64,000 nucleotides of DNA. Origin: JAHCHG01 sp965214585. GTDB taxonomy: Bacteria; Acidobacteriota; Blastocatellia; Pyrinomonadales; Pyrinomonadaceae. Both the position numbers and the translations under genes were made by a program. The notes beneath the pieces were generated by a model. The model was not told the origin of the DNA, ran no database searches, and worked only from the letters and a program-made list of their open reading frames with translations. The stretch lies in NCBI GenBank assembly GCA_965214585.1, contig OZ243957.1, positions 620,001-684,000 of the forward strand. Reading direction: 5' to 3'. Positions 48,889-57,870 of the stretch are shown here, in pieces (position 1 is the stretch's first letter; the number at the start of each line of letters is the position of its first letter).

Positions 48889-48985
48889 TGTATTTAATAC
48901 AGTTTATCTTAAAATTGAAATTGCGACAAAAACAGTTGAACAGACTTTACAATCAAAACATTACGTCCGAAAATCTAAAGTTCAG

Positions 48986-50686
48986 ATGCTGACACTTCTT
49001 AAAATTAAAAATATCGCGCTGATTGACGAACTTCAGCTTGAATTCGGCAAGGGGTTGAATCTTTTGACCGGGGAAACGGGTTCGGGTAAGTCTATTATTG
49101 TGGACAGTTTGGGCGCGTTGGCGGGCGAGCGCGTGACTTCGGATTTGATAAAGGAAGGCGAGCAGAACGCGCAGATCGAAGGGCTTTTTACGATTGTTTC
49201 GAGCGCGGATTTGTATCAGGCGTTTTATGAAAGCGGCGTGGAACTCGAAGACGCGAAAAAGGTTGATGTGATCGTCAGGCGCGAGATTTCGGCGGCGGGA
49301 AGGAATCGGATTTTTGTCAATAATCAATTGGTAACACAGGGTTTTTTGAAAACAGTTGGCGAATTTCTCGCGGATATTCACGGGCAGGGCGAGCAGACGA
49401 CGCTTTTTAATGCGGCGAATCATCTGGAGATTTTGGACAGATACGCGAAACTCGAAGATGAGTTGAGTGAAGTTGCGGCGAAGTATCGGGAAATGGCGGC
49501 AATTCGAGCGGAACTTGAGAATTTGAAGGAAGACGAAGCGCAGAAATTGCAGCTTCTGGATATTTTGCAGTTTCAGGTGGACGAGATCAGTAAGGTGAAG
49601 CCCGCAAAAGATGAAGAAGAATCGCTTGAAGAAGAAAAGCGGCGGCTCAATAATGTCGAAAAACTTTCGACTTTGAGCGATGAATCTTACGCTTTGCTTT
49701 ATGAAAACGAGGAAGCGGTCGTGTCGAATTTGGAAAAAATCTTCAAAAGAGTTGCGGAACTTGCCGAATACGAATCGGGCTTTGCGGATTTTGATGAAAG
49801 CCTGCAAACCGCGCAAGCCGTTTTGGAAGATTTGGCGTTTTCGGTCAGAGATTTCAGCAATTCGTTGGAATTTTCGCCCGAACGCTTGGAAGAAATCGAG
49901 ATTCGTCTGGCGGAAATTGCGCGTTTGAAACGAAAATACGGCGGCACGGTTGAAAGCGTTCTGGAACATTTGAAAGTTTCAAAAGAACGGCTCGAAAATA
50001 TCGAAACGGCGGAGTTTAAGGAAAAGGAATTACGCAAAAAACTGGCGAAACTGCGCGAAGAATACGTTGCGGTTGCGAAGGATTTGCACGAAAAAAGAGC
50101 GAAGGCGGCGAAGGATTTTGAAAAGGAAGTCGAGAAAAATTTCAAAGCCGTCGCGCTGGAGAAGGCGAAATTTCTCGTCAATTTTGAAACGCCGGAAGAT
50201 TTGGGAAATGAAGAAGCGAAAAAGTATTTTACCGCAAAAGGTTTTGATCGGGCGGAATTTTATTTTTCGGCAAACGTCGGCGAATCGCCGAAACCGCTTG
50301 CCAAAGTCGCTTCGGGCGGTGAAGCGTCGAGGCTGATTTTGATTTTGAAAACGGTTGCGGGCATAAATTATCCCGAAAAAGCGGTTGTTTTCGACGAAGT
50401 TGACCAAGGAATCGGTGGGCGCGTGGCGGAAGCCGTCGGGCTGAAATTAAAGGAACTGGCGAAAACGCAGCAGGTTTTGTGCGTTACGCATCAACCGCAA
50501 GTTGCATCTTTGGCGGATCAGCATTTTGTTGTGCAGAAGCAAATGACCGGCAAAAAAACGAGCGTCGGCGTGCGGAAATTGAGCGAAGATGAGCAGATCG
50601 AAGAAATCGCTAGGATGTTGGCGGGCGAAAAAATCACGGAAACGGCGCGGCAGCACGCCAGAGAAATGATCGAAGCGGCGGGGTGA
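48986..50686 (+). CDS. recN: DNA repair protein RecN
   Basis: 566 aa from ATG 48986 (MLTLLKIKNIALIDELQLEF), the usual RecN opening; the longer frame upstream overlaps another gene. Walker A GLNLLTGETGSGKS near residue 30, long coiled coil in the middle (about 170-370), signature VASGGEASRLILILK and Walker B VVFDEVDQGIGG near the C-terminus. An SMC-like ATPase acting in double-strand break repair in the cytoplasm. A 25-bp perfect inverted repeat begins 5 nt after its stop. Confidence 0.96.
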   Translation: MLTLLKIKNIALIDELQLEFGKGLNLLTGETGSGKSIIVDSLGALAGERVTSDLIKEGEQNAQIEGLFTIVSSADLYQAFYESGVELEDAKKVDVIVRREISAAGRNRIFVNNQLVTQGFLKTVGEFLADIHGQGEQTTLFNAANHLEILDRYAKLEDELSEVAAKYREMAAIRAELENLKEDEAQKLQLLDILQFQVDEISKVKPAKDEEESLEEEKRRLNNVEKLSTLSDESYALLYENEEAVVSNLEKIFKRVAELAEYESGFADFDESLQTAQAVLEDLAFSVRDFSNSLEFSPERLEEIEIRLAEIARLKRKYGGTVESVLEHLKVSKERLENIETAEFKEKELRKKLAKLREEYVAVAKDLHEKRAKAAKDFEKEVEKNFKAVALEKAKFLVNFETPEDLGNEEAKKYFTAKGFDRAEFYFSANVGESPKPLAKVASGGEASRLILILKTVAGINYPEKAVVFDEVDQGIGGRVAEAVGLKLKELAKTQQVLCVTHQPQVASLADQHFVVQKQMTGKKTSVGVRKLSEDEQIEEIARMLAGEKITETARQHAREMIEAAG

Positions 50687-50691
50687 TTTAT

Positions 50692-50836
50692 GGAACGCCG
50701 TCCATCTTGGCGGCAACAAACGCGCCAAGCGTTTGAGCGAAGTTTATCAACTATGATGTTTGAACTAAAACTTTGAATTATGTCGTCTTTATTTTCGTGC
50801 TAGCGCACTCATTGCCGCCAAGATGGACGGCGTTCC
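50692..50836. repeat. 25-bp perfect inverted repeat, family B
   Basis: GGAACGCCGTCCATCTTGGC... (50692-50716) is perfectly complementary to 50812-50836. The loop is 95 nt and includes CGTGCTAGCGCACTCA. The same arm words are at 35388 and 59526. It occupies the gap between recN and the asparaginase gene. Confidence 0.97.
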
Positions 50837-50850
50837 TTTGAATAAAAATT

Positions 50851-51864
50851 ATGCAATCTGAAATTTTAGCCGAAGTTATGCGCGGTGAAACTGTCGAATC
50901 GCTTCATTTTGGGCATTTGATCGTTGTTGACGCAGACGGCAAAGCTGTTGCGTCAATCGGCAATCCCGAATTAGTTACATTTTGGCGTTCGGCGGCGAAG
51001 GCTTTTCAGGCGATTCCGTTTATGACGAGCGGCGCGGCGGATTATTTTAATTTTACCGAAAAGGAAATCGCGCTCGCCTGCGCTTCGCACAACGGCGAGG
51101 AGATGCACACGGAAACTTGTTTGGAAATGCTTGAAAAATGCGGCTTGGATGAAAGCGATTTGCGGTGCGGAGCGCATCTGCCGTTTGATAATGAAACGGC
51201 GAAACGAATGATAAAACGGGACGAAAAGCCGACGCAGATTCACAATAATTGTTCGGGAAAACATTCCGCGATGCTCGCGTTTGCAAAGCATATCGAAGCG
51301 GATTTGGAAAGTTATTTGTCGCTTGAAAATCCGATTCAGCAACGGATTTTGGAAACTGTTTCGCTTTTTACAGAAGTTCCGACGGGTGAAATTAAACTCG
51401 GAACTGACGGCTGTTCCGCGCCGAATTTTGCGGTTTCGCTTCATTCGATGGCGGCGGCTTTTGCGAAACTGGTAAATCCGCCCGAAAATTTTGATGAAAA
51501 TCTAAAACGTGCTTGCCAAAAAATCGTCCAAGTGATGATAAATTTCCCCAAAATGATCGGCGGAACGAAAAGGCTCGACACGGACGTAATGCAAGCGTTG
51601 AAAGGAAAAGTAATCTGCAAAGTCGGCGCGGAAGGTGTTTGGTCGGCGGCAGTTTTGCCGTGTGAAAAATGGAAAAACGGTTTGGGAATCGCCTTAAAAG
51701 TCGCCGACGGCGACGACAAACGCGCTCGTCCCGTCGTCGCGGTGGAACTTTTGCGGCAGTTTGGAGTTTTAGGCGAAAACGAACTCGCGGAACTTTCGCC
51801 GATGCCCGTAAAAAGTCGGCGCGGCGAAATGGTCGGAGAAGTAAAGGCTGTTTTTGAGATTTGA
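50851..51864 (+). CDS. Asparaginase (AnsA-like, L-asparaginase II family)
   Basis: 337 aa. VMRGETVESLHFGHLIVVDA, RSAAKAFQAIPFM (conserved Ser-Lys region), ACASHNGEEMHT, HNNCSGKHSAMLAFA and GTDGCSAPNFAVSLHS are the motifs of the COG4448/PF06089 rhizobial-type asparaginase family. It hydrolyses L-asparagine to aspartate and ammonia. No signal peptide, so cytoplasmic. A degenerate inverted repeat (CGTGGGCAAAC type) follows within 100 nt. Confidence 0.9.
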   Translation: MQSEILAEVMRGETVESLHFGHLIVVDADGKAVASIGNPELVTFWRSAAKAFQAIPFMTSGAADYFNFTEKEIALACASHNGEEMHTETCLEMLEKCGLDESDLRCGAHLPFDNETAKRMIKRDEKPTQIHNNCSGKHSAMLAFAKHIEADLESYLSLENPIQQRILETVSLFTEVPTGEIKLGTDGCSAPNFAVSLHSMAAAFAKLVNPPENFDENLKRACQKIVQVMINFPKMIGGTKRLDTDVMQALKGKVICKVGAEGVWSAAVLPCEKWKNGLGIALKVADGDDKRARPVVAVELLRQFGVLGENELAELSPMPVKSRRGEMVGEVKAVFEI

Positions 51865-51870
51865 AAAAAG

Positions 51871-51957
51871 GAATTTGCCTACGAAACACACGAAAATTAC
51901 GAAAAAAAGATAAGGAAAAAATCTCTTTTTATTTTCGTTTCTTTCGTGGGCAAACTT
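51871..51957. repeat. Imperfect inverted repeat of CGTGGGCAAAC type
   Basis: GAATTTGCCTACGAAACACA... (from 51871) faces TATTTTCGTTTCTTTCGTGG... ending near 51957, with several mismatches. A half-copy of the TTTCGTGGGC word is near 30056-30068 and a similar word (TTCGCGGGCAAAC) at about 39624. It precedes the LigD-PE gene. Confidence 0.65.
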
Positions 51958-51988
51958 CTTAATAAGAAAACAACAGGAAAGTAAATAA

Positions 51989-52417
51989 ATGAAAAAGCGT
52001 TTCGTCATTCACGAGCATCACGCATCGCGGCTGCATTTTGATTTGCGGCTGGAAATCGGCGGTGCGCTGAAAAGTTGGGCTGTGCCGAAAGGCGTTTCGA
52101 TGAACCCTTCGGAAAAGCGTCTGGCAATTGGAGTTCCCGATCATTCGCTTTCGTATATTGATTTTGAAGGCGAAATTGCCGAAGGAAAATACGGCGCGGG
52201 ACAAGTCAAGATTTGGGATGCAGGCGAATTTGAAGCGGAAAATGCGGCGGAGCAGCTTGAAAAAGGAAAACTCGTTTTTACGTTTTACGGCAAGAAATTA
52301 AAAGGCGACTTTACGCTCGTAAAGATGAAAAATCAAGAAAAGAATTGGCTGATTATAAAATCGAAAGATGAATTTGCCGATGAAAATTTCAAACTTGAAC
52401 TCGTAAATAGTAAATAG
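51989..52417 (+). CDS. DNA ligase D-type 3'-phosphoesterase domain protein
   Basis: 142 aa, a single domain. FVIHEHHASRLHFDLRLEIG (catalytic His-His and metal site), WAVPKGVSMNPSEKRLA, HSLSYIDFEGEIAEGKYGAG and WLIIKSKDE are the conserved blocks of the LigD PE family. Normally fused to polymerase and ligase; here it stands alone. It trims 3'-phosphate and ribonucleotide ends in end-joining repair. The last codons (LVNSK, then TAG) lie in a GTAAATAG repeat that continues as an inverted repeat into the next gap. Confidence 0.93.
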   Translation: MKKRFVIHEHHASRLHFDLRLEIGGALKSWAVPKGVSMNPSEKRLAIGVPDHSLSYIDFEGEIAEGKYGAGQVKIWDAGEFEAENAAEQLEKGKLVFTFYGKKLKGDFTLVKMKNQEKNWLIIKSKDEFADENFKLELVNSK

Positions 52418-52479
52418 TAAATCGTTAATTGTAAGAATTCCCGTATGATTCTATTAACCATTTACTATTTACTATTTAC
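52403..52479. repeat. 27-nt inverted repeat, GTAAATAG family, overlapping a stop codon
   Basis: The left arm GTAAATAGTAAATAGTAAAT... (52403-52429) and right arm 52453-52479 match with a single mismatch. The left arm encodes the end of the LigD-PE protein, including its TAG stop, and runs on as GTTAAT. Confidence 0.94.
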
Positions 52480-52512
52480 TATTTACAAACCACCTTTTGC
52501 TACAATAAATTT

Positions 52513-53853
52513 ATGAAAGAAATAAATATCATCGGCGGCGGACTGGCGGGCGTTGAAGCGGCTTGGCAGGCGGCGAATTCGGGCGCGAAAGTTCGGCTTT
52601 ATGAAATGCGCCCCCATCAGAAAACTCCGGCGCATCGGACGGAACAATTGGCGGAAATCGTCTGTTCAAATTCCTTAAAAACCGATCAGCCCGGTTCTGC
52701 GCCGTATCTTTTGAAGGAAGAATTGCGTCGCGGAAATTCGCTCGTCTTGGAAGTTGCGATGCAAAATCAAGTTCCGGCTGGTTCGGCGTTGGCAGTTGAT
52801 CGCGGAAAGTTTTCCGAACAAATTACCGAAAAGATTGAAGCCAATCCTAATATTGAATTGATTCGTGAGGAATTTACGACGATTCCCGAAGATGAAATTA
52901 CGATTATCGCAACAGGACCGCTTACAAGCGAAACTCTGACCGCTGAAATTATGAAGTTTACGGGCGACGATCAGCTTTATTTTTACGACGCGATTGCGCC
53001 GATTGTTGCGGCGGATTCGATTGATATGAGCGTCGCTTTTAAGGCGGCGCGTTACGGCAAAGGCGGCGACGATTATATAAATTGCCCGTTCACGCGCGAG
53101 CAATACGAAACTTTTTACAATGAATTGATCGGCGCAAAATCAGTTCCGCTGAAAAGATTTGAAGACACGAAATGGTTTGAAGCGTGTCTGCCGATTGAAG
53201 AAGCGGCAAGACGCGGAGTTGACACTTTGCGTTTTGGTCCGATGAAACCGAAAGGCTTGTATGTTGACGGCAGAGAACCTTACGCCGCGATTCAGCTTCG
53301 TCAGGAAGATCAAATGGCGGACGCTTTCTCCCTTGTCGGTTTTCAAAATCACTTGCGTTACGGCGAGCAGAAGCGAATTATGCAGCTTATTCCGGGACTC
53401 GAAAACTGCGACATTCTGCAATACGGGCAGATTCACCGCAACACTTTTATCAATTCGCCGAAGATTTTAACGGAAACTTTGCAGACGAAAAAGAATCCGA
53501 ATCTGTTCTTCGCCGGACAGATCACGGGCGTTGAAGGCTACATCGAATCCGTTGGCACGGGTTGGATCGCGGGCTTGAACGCGGCGCGTCTTTTAAATAA
53601 TGAAAAAATGCTTCTCGCGCCGTCAAATTCGGCAATCGGCGCACTTTGCCGCTACGTTTCAAATGTCGAAACTAAGAATTTTCAGCCCGTAAATATCACA
53701 TTCGGCTTGCTCGAACAACCGCCGCTCGAAATTCGCAAAAAATATCGCAATAAGCGCGAACGGCACGCGATTCAGGTCGGAATGGCACTAAAGGATTGGG
53801 ATGTTTTTACCGAAACTATCAATCAAAGAAAAGTAAAAACTCAGAGTTTATAA
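52513..53853 (+). CDS. trmFO: tRNA (uracil-5-)-methyltransferase, folate-dependent, TrmFO
   Basis: 446 aa. FAD motif INIIGGGLAGVEAAW, then YEMRPHQKTPAHRTEQLAEIVCSNSLK, VDRGKFSEQITE and GVEGYIESVGTGWIAGLNA are the TrmFO signature blocks. It methylates U54 of tRNA using methylene-tetrahydrofolate and FADH2. Cytoplasmic. Preceded within 35 nt by a repeat arm and followed by a 295-nt gap with repeats. Confidence 0.97.
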   Translation: MKEINIIGGGLAGVEAAWQAANSGAKVRLYEMRPHQKTPAHRTEQLAEIVCSNSLKTDQPGSAPYLLKEELRRGNSLVLEVAMQNQVPAGSALAVDRGKFSEQITEKIEANPNIELIREEFTTIPEDEITIIATGPLTSETLTAEIMKFTGDDQLYFYDAIAPIVAADSIDMSVAFKAARYGKGGDDYINCPFTREQYETFYNELIGAKSVPLKRFEDTKWFEACLPIEEAARRGVDTLRFGPMKPKGLYVDGREPYAAIQLRQEDQMADAFSLVGFQNHLRYGEQKRIMQLIPGLENCDILQYGQIHRNTFINSPKILTETLQTKKNPNLFFAGQITGVEGYIESVGTGWIAGLNAARLLNNEKMLLAPSNSAIGALCRYVSNVETKNFQPVNITFGLLEQPPLEIRKKYRNKRERHAIQVGMALKDWDVFTETINQRKVKTQSL

Positions 53854-53905
53854 CTCACTTTACGCGAAAAGTGATTTTTTCTTGTCACCAAAGGCGACGC
53901 ACATT

Positions 53906-54082
53906 ATAGCGTAGGGAGCAATGAGCGACAGCGAATGAATCCCTACGTTTGATAATCGAGTTTATTTGCTCGCTGAAAGTGAGCAACATTTAACGTCCGC
54001 GTGTTCGACACTTTCAGCGTCGGGAAATCGTTGCCAAACAAACGTAGGGTTTCGCTCATTCTTCGCTTCACCCTACGCTATA
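53906..54082. repeat. Long imperfect inverted repeat (CGTAGGG...CCTACGTTTG type)
   Basis: ATAGCGTAGGGAGCAATGAG... (53906-53951) faces CAAACGTAGGGTTTCGCTCA... (54039-54082). The ends pair well and the middle has several mismatches; an inner pair CTGAAAGTG/CACTTTCAG lies in the loop. It fills the gap between trmFO and the ParB-like gene. Confidence 0.88.
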
Positions 54083-54148
54083 TTGTCGGTCATCTTCGAC
54101 GACAAGAAATAAATCGAGTGAGGTGAATTTATAATAGGAAGTTATCCA

Positions 54149-54391
54149 ATGAATCAATCGCCACTGAAATTTCTTCATTCCGAAAGTTCTTTAATCGAGT
54201 TGAAACTTGATTATTTTAGGAAAATTTCAACGAAAGATTTGATAGAATCGTTAAAGCCGGAATTGGAAGGCACGCTGAAAACAAAACCGGACGGAACGAT
54301 AATAGACGGACATCATCGAGTTAAAGTTTTGCGCGAACGCGGCGTTGATGTTAATAAATTGCCGCGTGAGATTTGGAAAAGAATAAAATGA
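54149..54391 (+). CDS. ParB-like nuclease-domain small protein
   Basis: 80 aa. TIIDGHHRVKVLRERGVDVNKLPREI contains the DGHHR motif of the ParB/Srx fold. This is only the core domain, without the helix-turn-helix part of chromosomal ParB. Similar short proteins occur as antitoxin-like or regulatory factors. Its stop overlaps the phosphatase start (ATGA at 54388-54391), so the two are translated together. Confidence 0.75.
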   Translation: MNQSPLKFLHSESSLIELKLDYFRKISTKDLIESLKPELEGTLKTKPDGTIIDGHHRVKVLRERGVDVNKLPREIWKRIK

Positions 54392-54894
54392 GAGCCGAAA
54401 TTTTCTGGACAAGAGAAAAATATCCCGGACGCATCGCGCTCGTTCCGCGTCCGCGCGGCGGCGAATGGCTCGAAGACGAAGCGGCGGCTTGGTCGGAAGC
54501 CGGACTTAACGTAATTGTTTCGATGCTTGAAGCCGAAGAAATAAGCAGCTTTGAACTCGAACGTGAAGCCGAATTTTGTCAGGCAAATGATATTGAATTT
54601 ATTGCTTTTCCGATTACCGACAGAAGCGTTCCCGATTTAAATGAAGAGTTTTTACGGTTGATTAAGCGATTGAAAATCTCGCTTTCAAAAGGTAAAAACA
54701 TCGGAATTCATTGCCGTCAAAGCGTCGGACGCGCTCCGTTGCTGGCGGCGGTTTTGATGATTTCCTTCGGGATCAACCCGACAGAAGCCTTTCGCCGATT
54801 AAGTCTTGTGCGCGGCGTTGAAGTTCCCGAAACCGTTGAGCAGAAAAAATGGGCGGAACGATTTGCTGAAGAATCGGCATTGGTTTTAGCCTGA
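54388..54894 (+). CDS. Dual-specificity or tyrosine phosphatase family protein
   Basis: 168 aa from ATG 54388, overlapping the ParB-like gene; an earlier start exists in that gene and is rejected. The active-site loop IGIHCRQSVGRAPLLAA is the HCX5R signature. An upstream Asp lies in ITDRSVPDLNEEF. It removes phosphate from protein Tyr/Ser/Thr or small substrates; the target is unknown. Genes of this shape next to ParB-like proteins are common in uncharacterised two-gene modules. Confidence 0.82.
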   Translation: MRAEIFWTREKYPGRIALVPRPRGGEWLEDEAAAWSEAGLNVIVSMLEAEEISSFELEREAEFCQANDIEFIAFPITDRSVPDLNEEFLRLIKRLKISLSKGKNIGIHCRQSVGRAPLLAAVLMISFGINPTEAFRRLSLVRGVEVPETVEQKKWAERFAEESALVLA

Positions 54895-54924
54895 AAATAT
54901 AATCTTTTCAGATATTTTTCCTGT

Positions 54925-55659
54925 ATGGAATCTGTTCAAATTCTCATCATCGCGGCGATTTTCATTGTTGCAATTCTCTATTCATCAGTCGGACACGGCG
55001 GCGCGTCCGGTTATTTGGCGGTGATGGCTTTTTTCGCCGTCGCGCCCGTTACGACTCGTCCGACGGCTTTGATTCTAAATGTTTTTGTCGCTTCAATCGG
55101 CGCGTTTCAATTTTATCGGCGCGGTCATTTTGATCGAAAAGTCTTTTTATCGTTTGCCGCAGCTTCGATTCCGTTTGCTTTCGTCGGCGGAATGATTTTG
55201 CTTCCAACGCCCGTTTATAAAAAGGTTCTCGGCGCGGTTCTGCTTTTTGCGGCGTTTCGTCTGGGTTGGAAATTTGCGTCTGAAACAAAAGAAATTCGTC
55301 CGCCGAAAATGTGGATCGCGCTTCTCGTCGGCGCGTTCGTCGGGCTTCTTTCGGGTTTGATCGGTGTCGGCGGCGGGATTTTTTTAACGCCGATTCTGCT
55401 GTTGATGAACTGGACAAAAGCGAAAACAGCCGCCGGAATTTCGGCGATGTTTATTCTTGTAAATTCTGTTGCGGGACTTCTTGGAAATTCTGCACAAGTC
55501 GCGCTTTTGCAGCCCGATGTCGCATTTTGGATAATCGCGGCAGTTTTTGGTGGTATAATCGGAACAACGCTCGGCAGTCAGTATTTTAATACTTTAACTT
55601 TGCGCCGCGCTTTGGCGGTTGTTTTGGTAATTGCGGGAATAAAATTGTTTTTTGTTTGA
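54925..55659 (+). CDS. Sulfite exporter TauE/SafE family protein
   Basis: 244 aa, mostly hydrophobic with about seven to eight membrane helices. GHGGASGYLAVMAFF and LSGLIGVGGGIFLTPILLLM are the paired Gly-rich motifs of the TauE/SafE fold, and TKAKTAAGISAMFILVNS follows them as in family members. It exports sulfur oxyanions or organosulfonate products across the inner membrane. Stop overlaps the start region of the next gene (TTGATAATG). Confidence 0.93.
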   Translation: MESVQILIIAAIFIVAILYSSVGHGGASGYLAVMAFFAVAPVTTRPTALILNVFVASIGAFQFYRRGHFDRKVFLSFAAASIPFAFVGGMILLPTPVYKKVLGAVLLFAAFRLGWKFASETKEIRPPKMWIALLVGAFVGLLSGLIGVGGGIFLTPILLLMNWTKAKTAAGISAMFILVNSVAGLLGNSAQVALLQPDVAFWIIAAVFGGIIGTTLGSQYFNTLTLRRALAVVLVIAGIKLFFV

Positions 55660-55661
55660 TA

Positions 55662-56372
55662 ATGAAAAATAACTTGCAAAATAAACTTAACGAATTCGGA
55701 TTTGCTGAAATTTCGCCGATAATTGATGAAGGTGAAATTGAGCATATTCTTAAAAATTTGCGGAAATTGAAGAATTCTTTCGCCGTTCGGGAGAAAAACG
55801 GCGCGACTTACGGAATCAGAAATTTGCTGAATCTCGTTCTTGAAATTCGGGAATTGGCGGAAAACGAAAAAGTTAAAAACTTAATCGGAAAAGTTTTTAG
55901 GGAAAACGCAAAGCCCGTCCGCGCAATTTACTTTGATAAAACGCCGGAAACGAATTGGAAAGTTCCCGCGCATCAGGATTTGACGATTGCCGTTAAAGAA
56001 AAACGCGAAACTGCCGGATTTACGGCGTGGACAATGAAAGCCGGCATTTGCCATGTTCAGCCGCCGTCTGAAATTTTGGAAAATATGTTGGCTGTGCGGA
56101 TTCACTTGGACGATGCGGACGAAATGAACGGAACTTTAAAAGTTATTCCCAAATCTCATAAAAGCGGACGTTTGAGCGCGGCGGAAATTGCCGAATTAAC
56201 AAAGGCAAATAAATGGGAAGTTTGCCGCATCAAACGTGGTGAAGCATTTTTAATGCGACCTTTGCTTGTTCATTCGTCTTCGGCGGGAACAAATCCGGCA
56301 CATCGGCGCGTAATTCACATTGAATATTCAGCGGAAAATCTGCCGAACGGCTTAGAGTGGTATGGTTCATAA
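55662..56372 (+). CDS. Phytanoyl-CoA dioxygenase (PhyH) family protein
   Basis: 236 aa from ATG 55662, just after the TauE stop. VPAHQDLTIAVKEK supplies the His and Asp iron ligands, HLDDADEMNGTLKVIPKSHKSG is the typical PhyH core, and RPLLVHSSSAGTNPAHRRVIHIEYS contains the second His and the Arg that binds 2-oxoglutarate. It is an Fe(II)/2-oxoglutarate oxygenase of unknown substrate. The VWFA gene starts 11 nt before its end, so the genes overlap. Confidence 0.9.
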   Translation: MKNNLQNKLNEFGFAEISPIIDEGEIEHILKNLRKLKNSFAVREKNGATYGIRNLLNLVLEIRELAENEKVKNLIGKVFRENAKPVRAIYFDKTPETNWKVPAHQDLTIAVKEKRETAGFTAWTMKAGICHVQPPSEILENMLAVRIHLDDADEMNGTLKVIPKSHKSGRLSAAEIAELTKANKWEVCRIKRGEAFLMRPLLVHSSSAGTNPAHRRVIHIEYSAENLPNGLEWYGS

Positions 56373-57423
56373 AATTTTTATATTTATTATTTCTCTCGCT
56401 TTCACGCTGAATTTATCGGCGCAATCCGGGCGTATTAAAAATGAAGCAACGCCCGTTTCAACGCCGCGTCCGAACATTGTTTATCAACCTACGCAGAAAA
56501 TTTCCGCAACGCCGACTCCCGAAATAATTGAAGATTCGGTTGAAGATAACGGCGAAATTATCCGCGTTTCCTCGACGCTTGTGCCGATTCCGGTTTCCGT
56601 TTTGGACGGAACGGGACGCGCCGTCACAACTTTGGATTTGAATGATTTTGAATTGGAAATTGACGGAAAATCGGGTGAGATCGGCGGGATTTTCAAATCG
56701 GAATCGCCGCTTCGTCTGGCACTTCTTTTTGACAATAGTTCGAGCGTTACGCTGGCGCGTGAGTTTGAGGAAAAAGCGGCGATTCGTTTTTTCAAGCGTG
56801 TTTTGCGCCCCGAAAAAGACCTTGCCGCGCTTTATTCGGTGGCGGGCGCGACGCTTTTGGAACAGCCTCTGACGAAAAACACTTCGCAGTTGATAAGTGC
56901 GATTAAAAATTTTTCCAAACCGAAAGGCGCAACCGCGCTTTTAGATGGAATTATCGAAGCGGCGAATTATCTGGAAGATCACAACGGGCGGCGCGTGATC
57001 GTCATTGTTTCCGACGGCGACGATACTCTGAGCCGTCTGACGACAACGCTTGAAAAGGTCGTCCGCGCCGTCCAATCGGCAAATTGTCAGGTTTATGTTG
57101 TGCAAACGACTGAGTTTGAAAATTACAAGCGAACCGGAAACCGTTCGGGAAGCGCGAATCTGCGTTATTTGGACGCGGAACGCCGAATGCAGGAACTCGC
57201 CGCGCAAACGGGCGGCGCGGTTTATATGCCGATTGACGAAAAGGAACTCGATGCCGCCTTTGAACAAATTTCCGCCGAACTTTCAAGTCAGTATATTTTA
57301 AGTTATTATCCCGAAACGGACGAAAATAAATCGGGCGAATTTCGGACGGTTTCCGTCAAAGTGAAAAACGGCAAAAACTTAAATATTCGGGCGCGAAAAG
57401 GTTATTATGTTCCGAGAAGATGA
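56362..57423 (+). CDS. VWFA-related Acidobacterial domain protein (second copy)
   Basis: 353 aa. Signal peptide MVHKIFIFIISLAFTLNLSA. The beta region STLVPIPVSVLDGTGRAVTT is followed by a VWA domain whose MIDAS site reads LLFDNSSSVTLA, then VIVIVSDGDDTLSRL and a C-terminal IRARKGYYVPRR. It is paralogous to 38277-39398. Secreted; function of the family unknown. Overlaps the PhyH gene by 11 nt, so it may be translated from the same message. Confidence 0.9.
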   Translation: MVHKIFIFIISLAFTLNLSAQSGRIKNEATPVSTPRPNIVYQPTQKISATPTPEIIEDSVEDNGEIIRVSSTLVPIPVSVLDGTGRAVTTLDLNDFELEIDGKSGEIGGIFKSESPLRLALLFDNSSSVTLAREFEEKAAIRFFKRVLRPEKDLAALYSVAGATLLEQPLTKNTSQLISAIKNFSKPKGATALLDGIIEAANYLEDHNGRRVIVIVSDGDDTLSRLTTTLEKVVRAVQSANCQVYVVQTTEFENYKRTGNRSGSANLRYLDAERRMQELAAQTGGAVYMPIDEKELDAAFEQISAELSSQYILSYYPETDENKSGEFRTVSVKVKNGKNLNIRARKGYYVPRR

Positions 57424-57485
57424 ATGAAAAAGCGAAATTTCTACGAAGATTTTAGCAAATATACAAAATGTCAGATTCAGTAAGT

Positions 57486-57866
57486 ATGAAAATTTTTCTC
57501 TCATTTATGCTTGTTTCTATATTTCCTTTAACTGCTTTTTCTCAAGCAAAACAAGAAAAAGTAATATATTTATCTTCAAAGAAAATCAAAGAAAGAGTTG
57601 TTCAAAAAGAATTTCCTGACGTTCCGCAAAGCGTTAGAAACTGTCACGCGAAGGGAACATTTAATTTTTTTGTTACAGTTGATGTTGATGGAAAAGTAAA
57701 GAGCGCGAAACTTATTAATGGACTTTGTGATAAGGCGAACAAATATACCGGAAAAGCAATTGCAAATTGGAAATTTAAGATTTTGGAAGTTGAGAACAAG
57801 GCAACTGCTTTTAGAGGATTAATTATAATTCCATTTTGTTATGGAAACTTTGAAAGTTGTGATTAA
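57486..57866 (+). CDS. TonB C-terminal-like secreted protein
   Basis: 126 aa from ATG 57486 (MKIFLSFMLVSIFPLTAFSQ), a signal peptide. GTFNFFVTVDVDGKVKSAKL and KAIANWKFKIL are the strand-helix pattern of the TonB C-terminal domain, without a membrane anchor or proline-rich region. Codons are AT-rich compared with neighbouring housekeeping genes. Energy-transducing function is unlikely without an anchor; such secreted TonB-box-like proteins are common but uncharacterised. Ends within the HicB leader. Confidence 0.72.
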   Translation: MKIFLSFMLVSIFPLTAFSQAKQEKVIYLSSKKIKERVVQKEFPDVPQSVRNCHAKGTFNFFVTVDVDGKVKSAKLINGLCDKANKYTGKAIANWKFKILEVENKATAFRGLIIIPFCYGNFESCD

Positions 57867-57870
57867 AACA

